From the NCBI RefSeq assembly GCF_021049305.1, contig NZ_CP088081.1, positions 1,860,001 through 1,924,000 on the forward strand: a DNA stretch of 64,000 bases, in the 5' to 3' direction. The translations under genes were made by a program, and so were the position numbers. This DNA comes from Ideonella dechloratans. GTDB lineage: Bacteria; Pseudomonadota; Gammaproteobacteria; Burkholderiales; Burkholderiaceae_C. The notes below the pieces were generated by a model that searched no databases, was not told where the DNA came from, and saw nothing but the letters and a program-made list of their open reading frames with translations. Positions 39,002 through 48,797 of the stretch are shown here, piece by piece. Position 1 is the first letter of the stretch, and the number at the start of each line of letters is the position of its first letter.

Positions 39002-40048
39002 TCAGGGCAGCGCCGGGTTGTTCTCGGCGAAGTACTCGTGGTTGTCGGCGTTGTCCAGCGCCTTGGTCGGGTTGGACTTGGCCAGGTTGGCCGCCGCGGT
39101 CTGGCCATAGGCCCAGTCGTCGGTGCTGGCCACCACGTTGAAGTGCGACATCTCGTGCACCAGGGTGCCGCCCTTGGAGTCGGTGCCGGTCATCGGCGCG
39201 TTCCAGAAGGCGCCGCAGACGTAGATCTTGTAGGGCTGGGTCGGGTAGACGTAGGCGTAGGTGCCGGTGTCGGTGCACGAGCAGTCCAGCGTCACGTTCT
39301 GGGTGGTGAAGGCCGACTTGATGGCCGAGTAGTGGGACTTGGCGGTCGCCCAGCGGGAGGAGGTGTAGCTGCCGAACCACTTGACGTAGCGCTGCGTGCC
39401 GCTGCCCGAGCCGCTCAGGTAGCTGTAGGCATTGCTGGAATAGGTGGTGGCGGCCGAGACGGCGCTGGCCAGGGTGGATTGGCGCGAGCTGCTGCAGCCG
39501 CCCGAGTAGCTGATGCCCTGGGTGCCGGTGCGGCCGCGCAGGGAGCTGTCGCCGACCAGGGATTCAGCCGACGCGCTGCGGCCCTGGGTCCAGAGATTGG
39601 TGGCCGTCGAGCGGAAATCCACGCCCTGACGGAAAACCCCGCCGCCGACATATTCGACGGTGTAGTGGCCATTGCCCAGCACATATTGGCTGGTGAGTTC
39701 GACCTGATAGCTCAGCGAAGCGCCCGGTTGCAGCAGGATGTAATCCTGTTCGCGGGGTTCGGCGCGCTTGATCATCGGGCCGATGTAGGTGGCGGGTTGG
39801 CCGTCGTCACCCACCACGCGGAACAGCTGGCCCTGCAGCTTGCCGGTGGGCAGCTGCCACTTCAGCACCGGCACCACCGTGCCGGTGTTGTTGGTGATGA
39901 CCACGTTCACCGGGACGTCGCTGTCGCCCTGGACGATGGCGTTGTCGAAGGAGAGCTGGACGTCCAGCTGGGCCCGCTGCCCGGCCTGGGCGCCGCCCAG
40001 GGCCAACAGGGCCAGCGCCGCGGCGACCCCATACTTGTTGAAATTCAT
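39002..40048 (-). CDS. M35 peptidyl-Lys-type metalloendopeptidase
   Basis: Secreted zinc endopeptidase of the deuterolysin/aspzincin family, closest in style to peptidyl-Lys endopeptidases. The 348-residue precursor starts MNFNKYGVAAALALLALGG with a signal peptide ending AQAGQ. An immunoglobulin-like N-terminal domain follows. The catalytic domain has GGTLVHEMSHF (HExxH) and STDDWAYG supplying the third zinc ligand Asp, and ends NADNHEYFAENNPAL. Cysteine pairs in CSCTDTG and CGAF support disulfides. It probably cleaves extracellular proteins at lysine; specificity is inferred. Confidence 0.9.
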   Translation of the reverse strand: MNFNKYGVAAALALLALGGAQAGQRAQLDVQLSFDNAIVQGDSDVPVNVVITNNTGTVVPVLKWQLPTGKLQGQLFRVVGDDGQPATYIGPMIKRAEPREQDYILLQPGASLSYQVELTSQYVLGNGHYTVEYVGGGVFRQGVDFRSTATNLWTQGRSASAESLVGDSSLRGRTGTQGISYSGGCSSSRQSTLASAVSAATTYSSNAYSYLSGSGSGTQRYVKWFGSYTSSRWATAKSHYSAIKSAFTTQNVTLDCSCTDTGTYAYVYPTQPYKIYVCGAFWNAPMTGTDSKGGTLVHEMSHFNVVASTDDWAYGQTAAANLAKSNPTKALDNADNHEYFAENNPALP

Positions 40049-40181
40049 GGTTTCCTCTTGGGTGTGGGTGGGTTGCCCGGCCTCGTGGGCCGGTGTGGTG
40101 CCCGCCGTTTCCATGAAATCAAACGCCCGCAGCCCGATAACCTTTTGAAACAGGAAACCTGTGTGGAAATATATCGGGGCG

Positions 40182-40203
40182 GGATTCCAAATCCATGGAA
40201 TCC
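40182..40203. repeat. Inverted repeat upstream of the M35 peptidase
   Basis: GGATTCC and GGAATCC form a perfect 7-bp inverted repeat with an 8-base spacer, 134 bases upstream of the peptidase start. The size and spacing fit a regulator-binding site; no specific regulator can be named. Confidence 0.4.
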
Positions 40204-40295
40204 GGAGTGCGGCGGATTTATAACAAGTGCCTCTTGGCCCTGACCAGAGGGCGCGGCTCGATATATTGGGGGGGTACTGACCCGCAGCTGGCGGG

Positions 40296-40313
40296 CGCCC
40301 TGCCGGCAGGGCG
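40296..40313. repeat. 18-bp palindrome upstream of lolC
   Basis: CGCCCTGCCGGCAGGGCG is perfectly self-complementary and ends 29 bases before the lolC ATG. It may be a protein-binding site or may form a hairpin in the leader. There is no following T run. Confidence 0.4.
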
Positions 40314-40342
40314 GGTGCTGGCCGCGGGGTAGCATCACGCCC

Positions 40343-41606
40343 ATGAGCTTTTTCTCCAAGCTGCCCTATGAGTGGCAGATCGGCTGGCGCTACACCCGCG
40401 CTGGCCGCGCCGGCCGGCGCAACGGCTTCATCTCCTTCATCTCCTTCGTCTCGGTCATCGGCATCGCCCTGGGCGTGGCGGCGCTGATCATCGTGCTGAG
40501 CGTGATGAACGGCTTCCAGAAGGAGGTGCGTGACCGCATGTTGTCGGCCATCCCGCATGTGGAGCTGCTCTCGCCCAGTGGCGACGCGCTGCCCGATTGG
40601 CAGGCCCTGGCGCAGCAGGCCAGGCAGCAGCCCGAGGTGAAGGCGGCAGCGCCCTTCATCGCGGTGCAGTCGCTGCTGGCCCGTGGCGAGGACATGCGTG
40701 GCGTGATGGTGCGCGGCGTGGAGCCGGCGGACGAGGGCGGGGTGACCGACCTGGCGGCCCAGCTCAAGCGCGACGGTGTGCTCGACCGGCTGCAGCCCGG
40801 CGAATGGAAGATCCTGCTGGGCAGCGAGCTGGCCCGTTCGCTGGGCGTGCGCGAGGGCGACCCGGTCACCTTGATCGCCCCGGGCGGCCAGGTCACACCG
40901 GCCGGCGTGGCGCCACGCCTGAAGCAGTTCACCGTGGCCGGTGTGTTCACGGTGGGCCACTACGAATACGACAGCGCGCTGGCCCTGGTCAACCTGGACG
41001 ACGCCGCGCGCCTGTACCGGGTGGGCGGGCCCACCGGCGTGCAACTGCGCCTGAAGGACGTGCAGGACGCCCGCCGCGTGGGCGCGGACCTGGCCGTGCG
41101 CCTGGGCGACCAGGTGCTGGTGCGCGACTGGACCCGCACCAACGCCGCCTGGTACGACGCGGTGCAGATCGAAAAGCGGATGATGGCCATCATCCTGACG
41201 CTGATCGTCGCGGTGGCGGCCTTCAACCTGGTGTCCACGCTGGTGATGACGGTGACCGACAAGCGGGCCGACATCGCCATCCTGCGCACCCTGGGCGCCA
41301 GCCCGCGCTCCATCATGGGCATCTTCGTGGTGCAGGGGGCGGCCGCGGGGGTGATCGGCACCTTTGCCGGCGTGGCGCTGGGCCTGCTGGTGGCTTTCAA
41401 CATCGACGTCATCGTGCCGGCCATCGAGCACCTGCTGGGCGTGCACTTCCTGCCCGGCAGCGTCTACCTGATCAGCCGCATGCCCAGCGACCCGCAGGCC
41501 GGCGACATCGTGCCGATTGCCTGCATCTCGCTGGCCCTGGCCTTCCTGGCCACCCTGTACCCCAGCTGGCGTGCCAGCCGGGTCAACCCCGCGGAGGCCC
41601 TGCGCT

Positions 41607-41614
<8 letters not shown>
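40343..41614 (+). CDS. lolC: Lipoprotein-releasing system membrane protein LolC/E
   Basis: Membrane subunit of the LolCDE transporter, which extracts outer-membrane lipoproteins from the inner membrane and hands them to LolA. The 423-residue protein starts with [21 protein letters not shown]. It has one membrane helix near residues 27-50, a large periplasmic domain, and three helices in the last 160 residues ([20 protein letters not shown] and later). Only one LolC/E gene is present here, so it may form a homodimer with LolD. The lolD start overlaps its end by 8 bases. Confidence 0.95.
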
Positions 41615-42308
<694 letters not shown>

Positions 42309-42317
42309 ACCACCCCG

Positions 42318-43136
42318 ATGTGGATTGACACCCACTGCCATCTGGACGCCCCCGAATTCGACCCCGACCGCGAGGCCGTGCTGGCGCGTGCCCGCGAGGC
42401 ACAGGTGGCCATGCAGGTGCTGCCGGCGGTGGAGGTGGCCAACTTCGACGCGGTGCGCGCGCTGGCCCACCAGCATGGCTTGAGCTATGCCCTGGGCATC
42501 CACCCGATGTACGTGGACCGAGCCGCCGACGAGGACCTGGACCGCCTGACGGATGCCCTGGCGCAGCACCTGGATGACCCGCGCCTGGTGGCGGTGGGCG
42601 AAATCGGCCTGGACCACTTCGTGCCGGATCTGGACCGCGCCCGGCAGGAGCGCTTCTACCTGGCCCAGCTCAAGCTGGCCCGGCGCTTCGGCCTGCCGGT
42701 GTTGCTGCATGTGCGTCGCTCGGCCGACGCCCTGCTCAAGGGGCTGCGGCGCTTCGAGGGCCTCGCCGGCATCGTCCATGCGTTCAACGGCAGTGCGCAG
42801 CAGGCCCATGCCTTCGTGCGCCGGGGCTTCGTGCTGGGCTTCGGCGGCGCCATGACCTTCGACCGTTCGCTCAACATCCAGGCCCTGGCGGCCGAGCTGC
42901 CGGCCCACGCCCTGGTGCTGGAAACGGATGCGCCGGACATTCCGCCGCAGTGGCTCTACCGCACCGCGGCCCAACGGGCCGCCGGTGACCGCAGCCGCAA
43001 CGAGCCCGGCGAGCTGCCGCGCATCGCCCGCACCCTGGCCGGCCTGCGCGAGTGGACGCTGGCCGAGACGGCGCTGATCACCAGCACCAATGCCTGCACG
43101 GCCCTGCCGCGGCTCAAGCCGCTGCTGGGGCGCTGA
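42318..43136 (+). CDS. tatD: TatD-family metal-dependent DNase
   Basis: Cytoplasmic TIM-barrel hydrolase; family members act as 3'-5' exonucleases or deoxyribonucleases in DNA quality control. The 272-residue protein begins MWIDTHCHLDAPEFDPDREA with the HxH metal site. It has AVGEIGLDHF, LPVLLHVRRSADALL, GIVHAFNGSAQQA and the distal LVLETDAPDIPPQW. It follows lolD by 9 bases, so it probably shares the operon. Confidence 0.93.
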   Translation: MWIDTHCHLDAPEFDPDREAVLARAREAQVAMQVLPAVEVANFDAVRALAHQHGLSYALGIHPMYVDRAADEDLDRLTDALAQHLDDPRLVAVGEIGLDHFVPDLDRARQERFYLAQLKLARRFGLPVLLHVRRSADALLKGLRRFEGLAGIVHAFNGSAQQAHAFVRRGFVLGFGGAMTFDRSLNIQALAAELPAHALVLETDAPDIPPQWLYRTAAQRAAGDRSRNEPGELPRIARTLAGLREWTLAETALITSTNACTALPRLKPLLGR

Positions 43137-43140
43137 TCGC

Positions 43141-43638
43141 ATGCTGACGGGTTTCCCGCCGGTGGCCGATGCCGGCACCCGCCTGCTGGTGCTGGGCAGC
43201 TTTCCCAGCGTGGCTTCGCTGCAGGCGCAGCAGTACTACGCCCATCCGCGCAACCAGTTCTGGCCGCTGCTCTCGGCCCTGTTCGGGCTGGACCTGAAGG
43301 CCATGCCCTATGCCGAGCGGGTGGCCGCGGTGCAGGCCCGCGGCCTGGGCATCTGGGATGTCTATGCGGCCTGCGAGCGCGAGGGCAGCCTGGACAGCGC
43401 CATCGCGCAGGCCAGCTACAACGACTTCGCCAGCCTGATCGCCCGGCTGCCGCAGCTGCGCGGCATCGCCCACAATGGCGGGGAATCGGCCCGGGCGCGG
43501 CGTTTCACCGCCTCGTTCGGGTTGCCCGCGTACCGCTTGCCCTCCACCAGCCCGGCCAATGCCAGCTGGTCCTTCGAGCGCAAGCTCGCCGCCTGGCGCG
43601 AGGTGTTCGCCCAGTGCGGTCTGCTGCCCACCGCATGA
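43141..43638 (+). CDS. DNA-deoxyinosine (hypoxanthine) glycosylase, UDG family 6
   Basis: Small base-excision repair glycosylase of the UDG superfamily, removing hypoxanthine from deaminated DNA. The 165-residue product shows the family block LVLGSFPSVASLQAQQYYAH followed by PRNQFWPLL, then LGIWDVYAACEREGSLDSAI, and a C-terminal PSTSPANASWS loop. It starts 4 bases after tatD and overlaps the next gene by 4 bases, so it belongs to the lolC-gspE-direction gene string. Confidence 0.9.
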   Translation: MLTGFPPVADAGTRLLVLGSFPSVASLQAQQYYAHPRNQFWPLLSALFGLDLKAMPYAERVAAVQARGLGIWDVYAACEREGSLDSAIAQASYNDFASLIARLPQLRGIAHNGGESARARRFTASFGLPAYRLPSTSPANASWSFERKLAAWREVFAQCGLLPTA

Positions 43639-44420
43639 CGACCAAGAAGACCCGCGAGAGCCGCACCGACGAGATGGTCGGCGCCACCATGTCCGAGCTC
43701 GATGGCGTGCGCTACCTGCACCTGGATTCCATCTGGGTGCAGGGCGCCATGCGCATCAGCAAGCCCTACCAGCTGGAGCTGGAGTACATCCAGCGCATGA
43801 TGGCTTGGCTGCTCTGGCGCCCGCAGGACGAGGTGACCGAAGGGCAGGTGGTGCAGCTGGGGCTGGGCGCGGCCGCGCTCACCAAGTTCTGCCACAAGGT
43901 GCTGCGCATGCCGACCACCGCGGTGGAGCTCAACCCCACCGTCATCCACGCCTGCCGGCTGTGGTTCCGCCTGCCCGACGACGACCAGCGCCTGAGCGTG
44001 GTGAACGAGGACGCCGCCCGCTGGGTAGCCGACCCGGCCCACCGCCACACGGTGCAGGCGCTCAATGTGGACCTCTACGACCACGAGGCCGCCGCCCCGG
44101 TGCTGGACGACGAGGACTTCTACACCCACTGCCGCGACGTGCTGGACGAGGGCGGGCTGATGACCGTGAACCTGTTCGGCCGCGACGCCAGCTTCACCCG
44201 CAGCGCCGGGCGCATCGCCCGCGTCTTCGGGCTGGACCAGGTCTGGAGCCTGCGGCCCACCAAGGAGGGCAACACCGTCATCGTGGCGGCCCGCCATGTA
44301 AAGGTGCCCGACCGGGAGGAATTGACCGCTCGCGCCGCTAACATCGAAGCGCGCTTCGGCCTGCCGGCACGCAAGTGGCTGCGCATGGTGCGCCCGCTGG
44401 ATCCGGCGGTTCTGGGCTGA
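43635..44420 (+). CDS. Spermidine synthase-like methyltransferase-fold protein
   Basis: 261 residues from the ATG at 43635, overlapping the glycosylase stop (ATGA). The fold resembles spermidine synthase: VVQLGLGAAALTKFCHKVL is the SAM-type glycine loop, followed by VELNPTVIHACRLWF and ALNVDLYDHEAAAPV. The usual synthase aspartates are partly replaced, so its substrate is uncertain. Homologues are commonly annotated as spermine/spermidine synthase in Burkholderiales. No speD is adjacent. Confidence 0.75.
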   Translation: MTTKKTRESRTDEMVGATMSELDGVRYLHLDSIWVQGAMRISKPYQLELEYIQRMMAWLLWRPQDEVTEGQVVQLGLGAAALTKFCHKVLRMPTTAVELNPTVIHACRLWFRLPDDDQRLSVVNEDAARWVADPAHRHTVQALNVDLYDHEAAAPVLDDEDFYTHCRDVLDEGGLMTVNLFGRDASFTRSAGRIARVFGLDQVWSLRPTKEGNTVIVAARHVKVPDREELTARAANIEARFGLPARKWLRMVRPLDPAVLG

Positions 44421-44432
44421 GCGTCCCGTGCC

Positions 44433-46244
44433 ATGACCGTTGCCGCCCCATCGCCGTCCGAACGTCCCCACACCGCGCCACGCGGCAAGCTGGACATGCG
44501 CCACCTGCTCAAGTGGCTGCGTGACGACGGGGCCCTGGCCGCCGAGGAGGCCGATCGCCTGCTGCGCCGCTTCGCCCAGACCGGCTCCAGCCTGCACCCG
44601 CTGCAGCGCCTGGGCGGCGTGGGCCTGAAGGATGCGCGCAGCGGCCAGACCCTGGACACCGAGCACCTGACCGCCTGGTTGGGCGAGCGCTTCCGTCTGC
44701 CGGTCATGCGCATCGACCCGCTGCGGGTGGAGGCCAGCCGGGTGCAGGAGGTGATGTCCCAGGCCTACGCCGAGAGCCGCCACGCGCTGCCGGTGCTGGT
44801 GTCGCCGACCGAGATCACCATCGTCACCTGCGAGCCCTTCGCGGTGGAGTGGGTGCCCGAGATCGAGGCCCACACCCGCCGGCGCATCAAGTTGATGCTG
44901 GCCCCGCCGGACGAGATCGCCCGCTACACCACCGAGTTCTACCAGCTGGCCCAGAGCGTGCGCGCCGCGCGCAAGACCAACGCCGAGAGCGCGCTGGCCA
45001 ACAGCTTCGAGCAGCTGGTGGACCTGAAGTCGCGCGACAACCTGGACGCCAACGACCAGGGCGTGGTGCAGATCGTCGACTGGCTGTGGCAGTACGCCTT
45101 CGAGCAGCGCGCCAGCGACATCCACCTGGAGCCCCGGCGTGACACCGGCGCCATCCGTTTCCGCATCGACGGCGTGCTGCACACCGTGCACCGCGTGCCC
45201 GCGCCGGTGATGGGCGCCATGACCGCCCGCATCAAGCTGCTGGGCCGCATGGACGTGATCGAGAAGCGCCGCCCGCAGGACGGCCGCATCAAGACCCGGC
45301 GGCCCGAAGGCCTGGCCGGTGGCGGCGAGGTGGAGATGCGCCTGTCCACGCTGCCCACCGCCTTCGGCGAGAAGGTGGTGATGCGGATCTTCGACCCGGG
45401 CACCGCCGACAAGCCCTTCGACGCCCTGGGCTTCTCGCCCGACGAGGCCCGCCGCTGGAACACGCTGATCAACCAGCCCCACGGCATCATCCTGGTGACC
45501 GGGCCCACCGGCTCGGGCAAGACGACCACGCTCTATTCCACGCTGAAGAAGCTGGCCACCGAGGAGGTCAACGTCTGCACCGTGGAGGACCCGATCGAGA
45601 TGATCGAGCCGGCCTTCAACCAGACCCAGGTCCAGCCCTCGGTGGAGCTGAGCTTTGCCGAGGGCCTGCGGGCCCTGATGCGGCAGGACCCGGACATCAT
45701 CATGGTCGGCGAAATCCGTGACCTGGAGACGGCCGAGATGGCGATCCAGGCCGCGCTGACCGGCCATCTGGTGTTCTCCACCCTGCACACCAACGACGCG
45801 CCCTCGGCCATCACCCGCCTGGTGGACCTGGGGGTGCCGCCGTATCTGATTTCCGCCACCGTGATCGGGGTGCTGGCGCAGCGCCTGGCCCGCACCCTGT
45901 GCCCGCAGTGCAAGCAGCCCGATCCGGCCATCACCGCCGAGGACCTGAGCCAGCACGCCAAGCCCTGGGGCCTGGCCGGGCCGCTGCGGGCGCACAAGGC
46001 GGTGGGCTGCCCGGCCTGCCGCGGCACCGGCTACCGCGGCCGTGCGGCGCTGTACGAGCTGATGGAGGTCAGCGAGCCGGTGCGCCAGGCCATGCACCCG
46101 CAGCTGGACCTGGCCCGGCTGCGCCGCCAGGCCGGCGAGGAGGGGCTGCTGCCGCTGCGCGTGGCCGGTCTCACCAAGGTGGCCCAGGGCCTCACCTCGC
46201 TGGAAGAGGTGCTGCGCTGCACCCCGCGCTGGGACAGCGAGTGA
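44433..46244 (+). CDS. GspE/PulE-family type II secretion or pilus ATPase
   Basis: 603-residue secretion ATPase. The N-terminal MshEN-like part (KLDMRHLLKWLRDDGALA to LPVMRIDPL) is followed by QRASDIHLEPRR and Walker A VTGPTGSGKTTTLYST. Next come an Asp box EDPIEMI and Walker B DIIMVGEIRDLETAEMAIQA. The zinc-binding CPQCKQP and CPACRGTGY cysteines of true GspE are present. No other gsp or pil gene is adjacent. It could serve a type II system or a type IV pilus (PilB-like) encoded elsewhere. Confidence 0.92.
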   Translation: MTVAAPSPSERPHTAPRGKLDMRHLLKWLRDDGALAAEEADRLLRRFAQTGSSLHPLQRLGGVGLKDARSGQTLDTEHLTAWLGERFRLPVMRIDPLRVEASRVQEVMSQAYAESRHALPVLVSPTEITIVTCEPFAVEWVPEIEAHTRRRIKLMLAPPDEIARYTTEFYQLAQSVRAARKTNAESALANSFEQLVDLKSRDNLDANDQGVVQIVDWLWQYAFEQRASDIHLEPRRDTGAIRFRIDGVLHTVHRVPAPVMGAMTARIKLLGRMDVIEKRRPQDGRIKTRRPEGLAGGGEVEMRLSTLPTAFGEKVVMRIFDPGTADKPFDALGFSPDEARRWNTLINQPHGIILVTGPTGSGKTTTLYSTLKKLATEEVNVCTVEDPIEMIEPAFNQTQVQPSVELSFAEGLRALMRQDPDIIMVGEIRDLETAEMAIQAALTGHLVFSTLHTNDAPSAITRLVDLGVPPYLISATVIGVLAQRLARTLCPQCKQPDPAITAEDLSQHAKPWGLAGPLRAHKAVGCPACRGTGYRGRAALYELMEVSEPVRQAMHPQLDLARLRRQAGEEGLLPLRVAGLTKVAQGLTSLEEVLRCTPRWDSE

Positions 46245-46259
46245 GCGCGCGGCCCGCCC

Positions 46260-46898
46260 TCAGCGCGGCCCCATGGCTTCGTTCAGCGTGCGCGGCGTGA
46301 CGCCGGTGCGGGCCTGAAGCTCGCCGGCCTCGTCGCGCCAGACCACCGCGGGCGTGGCCTGCAGACCCAGCGCCTGCATCAGGCGGGCATTGGCTTCCAG
46401 CCGGGCCGCCAGTGCCGCGGGCACCACTGCCAGGGCTTGCAGGCCCTGGTTCGACAGCGGGTGAGGGTGGCCGGAGGCCAGCGCCTGGGCCGTGGCCTCG
46501 ACCTGCCCGCCTTCATAGGCCGCCAGCGCCACCGCGGGGTTGGGGGCGCTCAGCAGGGCGGCCGCCTTGCCCGGGCTCTCCGGCGTGAGGATGCCGACGA
46601 TCACGTGCCGCAGCTGCACCTTGCCGGCCTGCACCCAGGGCCGGGCCTCGGCCCAGAACTTGTTGCAGTAGGGGCAGTTGGGGTCGGTGAACACATAGAC
46701 CACGCGGTGCGCGCCGATGCTGCCGTCCGCGATCCAGCTGCTGCTCTGCAGCAGCGTCAGCACCTGCGCGGCCGTGGCCGGCGCCGCCAGGCCCCGCAAA
46801 GGGGCGGCCCCCGCGCAGGCGGCCAGGGCCAGCAGGCTGCGGCGGGTGAGTCGGCCGGGCAGCGCCGGGACTGGAGCAAGGAGGAGACGTGGGGTCAT
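46260..46898 (-). CDS. dsbG: Periplasmic thiol:disulfide interchange protein DsbG-like
   Basis: Thioredoxin-fold protein of 212 residues with a signal region (RRSLLALAACAGAAPLRGL) and active site NCPYCNK (Cys75, Cys78). The cis-proline loop is QATPAVVW. It is shorter than classical DsbG: the N-terminal dimerisation domain is only about 45 residues. Its start overlaps the stop of the TlpA-type gene by 4 bases, so the two form a periplasmic redox pair, probably for reducing or isomerising disulfides or protecting cysteines. Confidence 0.85.
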   Translation of the reverse strand: MTPRLLLAPVPALPGRLTRRSLLALAACAGAAPLRGLAAPATAAQVLTLLQSSSWIADGSIGAHRVVYVFTDPNCPYCNKFWAEARPWVQAGKVQLRHVIVGILTPESPGKAAALLSAPNPAVALAAYEGGQVEATAQALASGHPHPLSNQGLQALAVVPAALAARLEANARLMQALGLQATPAVVWRDEAGELQARTGVTPRTLNEAMGPR

Positions 46899-47737
46899 GG
46901 TGGTGGCGCAGAGGACGAAGGAAGCAGGGCCGGGCCGAGTTCAGCGAGCTTGTCCGCCAGGGTGGCGGGGGAGAGCTCGCCGATGCGTTGCGTCACCACC
47001 CGGCCCCGGGCATCCAGAAACACGGTGGTGGGCAGGGCGCGCTGGCCCAGGCCGGCGCCCAGCGTGGAGCGCGGGTCGATGAGCACCTGGTCGAGGTGCA
47101 GGCCCTGGCTGGCCAGATAGGCCTGCACGGTGGCGGGTGGCTCACCCTGGTTCACGAAGACGAAGCGCACCCCGGGGTGTCGGGCCTGGGCGTCGGCCAG
47201 CACCGGCATCTCGCGCCGGCAGGGCGGACACCAGGTGGCCCACAGGTTCACCACCGTCGGCTGACCGTTCAGCCCGGCCAGCGCCACCGGTCGGCCCTGC
47301 AGGTCGTTCAAGGTGAGCGCGGGCAGGCGCTGGTCCGTCGGCCGCTGCCACAGCAGCAGCCCGCTGCCGATCAGCCAGACCAGGCTGGTCAGGCCCACCG
47401 AGGCCAGCAGGGGCCGGCGCAACTGCGGGCGCCGCTGCGCCCACACGGCCGTGGCGATCCAGCCGGCGATCAGACCGGCCTGGGCGTTCCAGCCGCCATC
47501 ACGGATGTCGATCAGGCGCCAGGGCTCGTCGAGGTAGAGCCCGCGGTAGGGCCAGACGAAGGCCAGCCGCGCCACCAGCAGGGCCAGCAGCAGCACGCGG
47601 AAGGCCTGGGGCTCGGGGTCGATGCCCTGGGCCCGGCCGACCCGGCGCCCCAGGGTGTTGCCCGCCAGCACGGCCAGCACCATCAGCAGGAGGGCCCAGG
47701 GCAGGGCGAAGGGGCCGATCTGGAGACTGCTGCTCAT
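46895..47737 (-). CDS. TlpA-family disulfide reductase with Lgt-like membrane N-terminus
   Basis: 280 residues. The first 130 hold about four membrane segments and resemble a shortened prolipoprotein diacylglyceryl transferase (MSSSLQIGPFALPWALLLMV, and GGWNAQAGLIAGW in place of the Lgt GGxxFHGGL block). The rest is a periplasmic thioredoxin fold with [17 protein letters not shown] (Cys170, Cys173) and cis-Pro in LPTTVF. The key Lgt catalytic residues are not evident, so transferase activity is unlikely. It is co-translated with the DsbG-like gene, which suggests it feeds electrons to it. Confidence 0.85.
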   Translation of the reverse strand: MSSSLQIGPFALPWALLLMVLAVLAGNTLGRRVGRAQGIDPEPQAFRVLLLALLVARLAFVWPYRGLYLDEPWRLIDIRDGGWNAQAGLIAGWIATAVWAQRRPQLRRPLLASVGLTSLVWLIGSGLLLWQRPTDQRLPALTLNDLQGRPVALAGLNGQPTVVNLWATWCPPCRREMPVLADAQARHPGVRFVFVNQGEPPATVQAYLASQGLHLDQVLIDPRSTLGAGLGQRALPTTVFLDARGRVVTQRIGELSPATLADKLAELGPALLPSSSAPPP

Positions 47738-47878
47738 GGGGTGCGGATTGGGTCGGGCGGGAAAATGCGGGGCGGGGTATGGATGGAGTGTGCCAGGGGC
47801 CGGCGGGTTCCCTGCGGCGAAGCCAGGGGTGCCGTTCCGCGAAGAGAAGGCCGGATCGGACCTGCGAAGATGCCGGGC

Positions 47879-48787
47879 ATGACACTGCACACCTCCAGTG
47901 GCACGGCCCGCCATGCCGACTGGCGCGGGTTGGCCCTGGCCGCCCTGGGCGCCATCGCGTTCTCGGGCAAGGCCATCATCGTGAAGCTGGCCTACCGGCA
48001 CGGCGTCGATGCGGTGACGCTCATCATGTACCGCATGCTGATCGCGCTGCCCCTGTTTCTGCTGCTGGCCTGGTGGGCCGGGCGGGACCAGCCGGCGCTG
48101 AGCACCCGTGACCGCGGGGCCGTGCTGGCCCTGGGCTTTTCTGGCTACTACCTGGCCAGCCAGCTGGACTTCATGGGCCTGGCCTACATCAGTGCCAGCC
48201 TGGAGCGGCTGATCCTCTACCTGGGGCCCACCATCGTGATGGCGATTTCGGTGCTGTGGTTCAAGCGCCGGGTGACGGGGCGGCAGTGGGCCGCCGCCGG
48301 GCTGAGCTACCTGGGCACGGTGCTGGTCTTCGGCCACGAGGCGGCCGACCAGGGGGCCCACACCGCGCTGGGTGCCGCCCTTGTCTTCGGCAGCGCCGTC
48401 AGCTACGCGCTCTACATGGTGGGCAGCGGCGAGGTGGTCGGGCGCCTGGGTTCGCTGCGTCTGACGGGCCTGGCCTCCAGCGTGGCCTGCGGTTTCTGTC
48501 TGCTGCAGTTCGTGCTGCTCAAGCCGCTGTCGGCGGCCCTGGTGCCTGCGCCGGTGTTGTGGCTGTCGCTGCTCAATGCCACGGCCTGCACGGTGGCGCC
48601 GGTGCTGATGGTGATGATGGCCATCGAGCGCATCGGCGCGCCGCTGACGGCCCAGATCGGCATGATCGGCCCGCTGAGCACCATCGGCATGGGCATCGTG
48701 CTGCTGGGCGAACCCTTCACCCCGCTGCTGCTGCTGGGCACCGCCCTGGTGATGGGCGGGATCTGGCTGCTGGCCCGCTGGCGTTGA
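47879..48787 (+). CDS. EamA-family (DMT) transporter
   Basis: Ten-helix drug/metabolite-type exporter of 302 residues from the ATG at 47879; an in-frame ATG at 47870 is the alternative. Two EamA repeats are visible, the first beginning WRGLALAALGAIAFSGKAII and the second near GAALVFGSAVSYALYMVG. The substrate is unknown. It is convergent with the next EamA gene but not closely similar to it. Confidence 0.88.
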   Translation: MTLHTSSGTARHADWRGLALAALGAIAFSGKAIIVKLAYRHGVDAVTLIMYRMLIALPLFLLLAWWAGRDQPALSTRDRGAVLALGFSGYYLASQLDFMGLAYISASLERLILYLGPTIVMAISVLWFKRRVTGRQWAAAGLSYLGTVLVFGHEAADQGAHTALGAALVFGSAVSYALYMVGSGEVVGRLGSLRLTGLASSVACGFCLLQFVLLKPLSAALVPAPVLWLSLLNATACTVAPVLMVMMAIERIGAPLTAQIGMIGPLSTIGMGIVLLGEPFTPLLLLGTALVMGGIWLLARWR

Positions 48788-48797
48788 GCTGGCGCGC

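Larger units (their letters stand above)
40049..40342. other. Divergent region between the M35 peptidase and lolC
   Basis: 294 bases between divergent starts. It contains an AT-rich stretch near 40160-40230. There is also an inverted repeat GGATTCC-N8-GGAATCC at 40182-40203 and an 18-bp perfect palindrome CGCCCTGCCGGCAGGGCG at 40296-40313, 29 bases before lolC. Promoters for both genes are expected here. No full -35/-10 pair was assigned. Confidence 0.4.
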
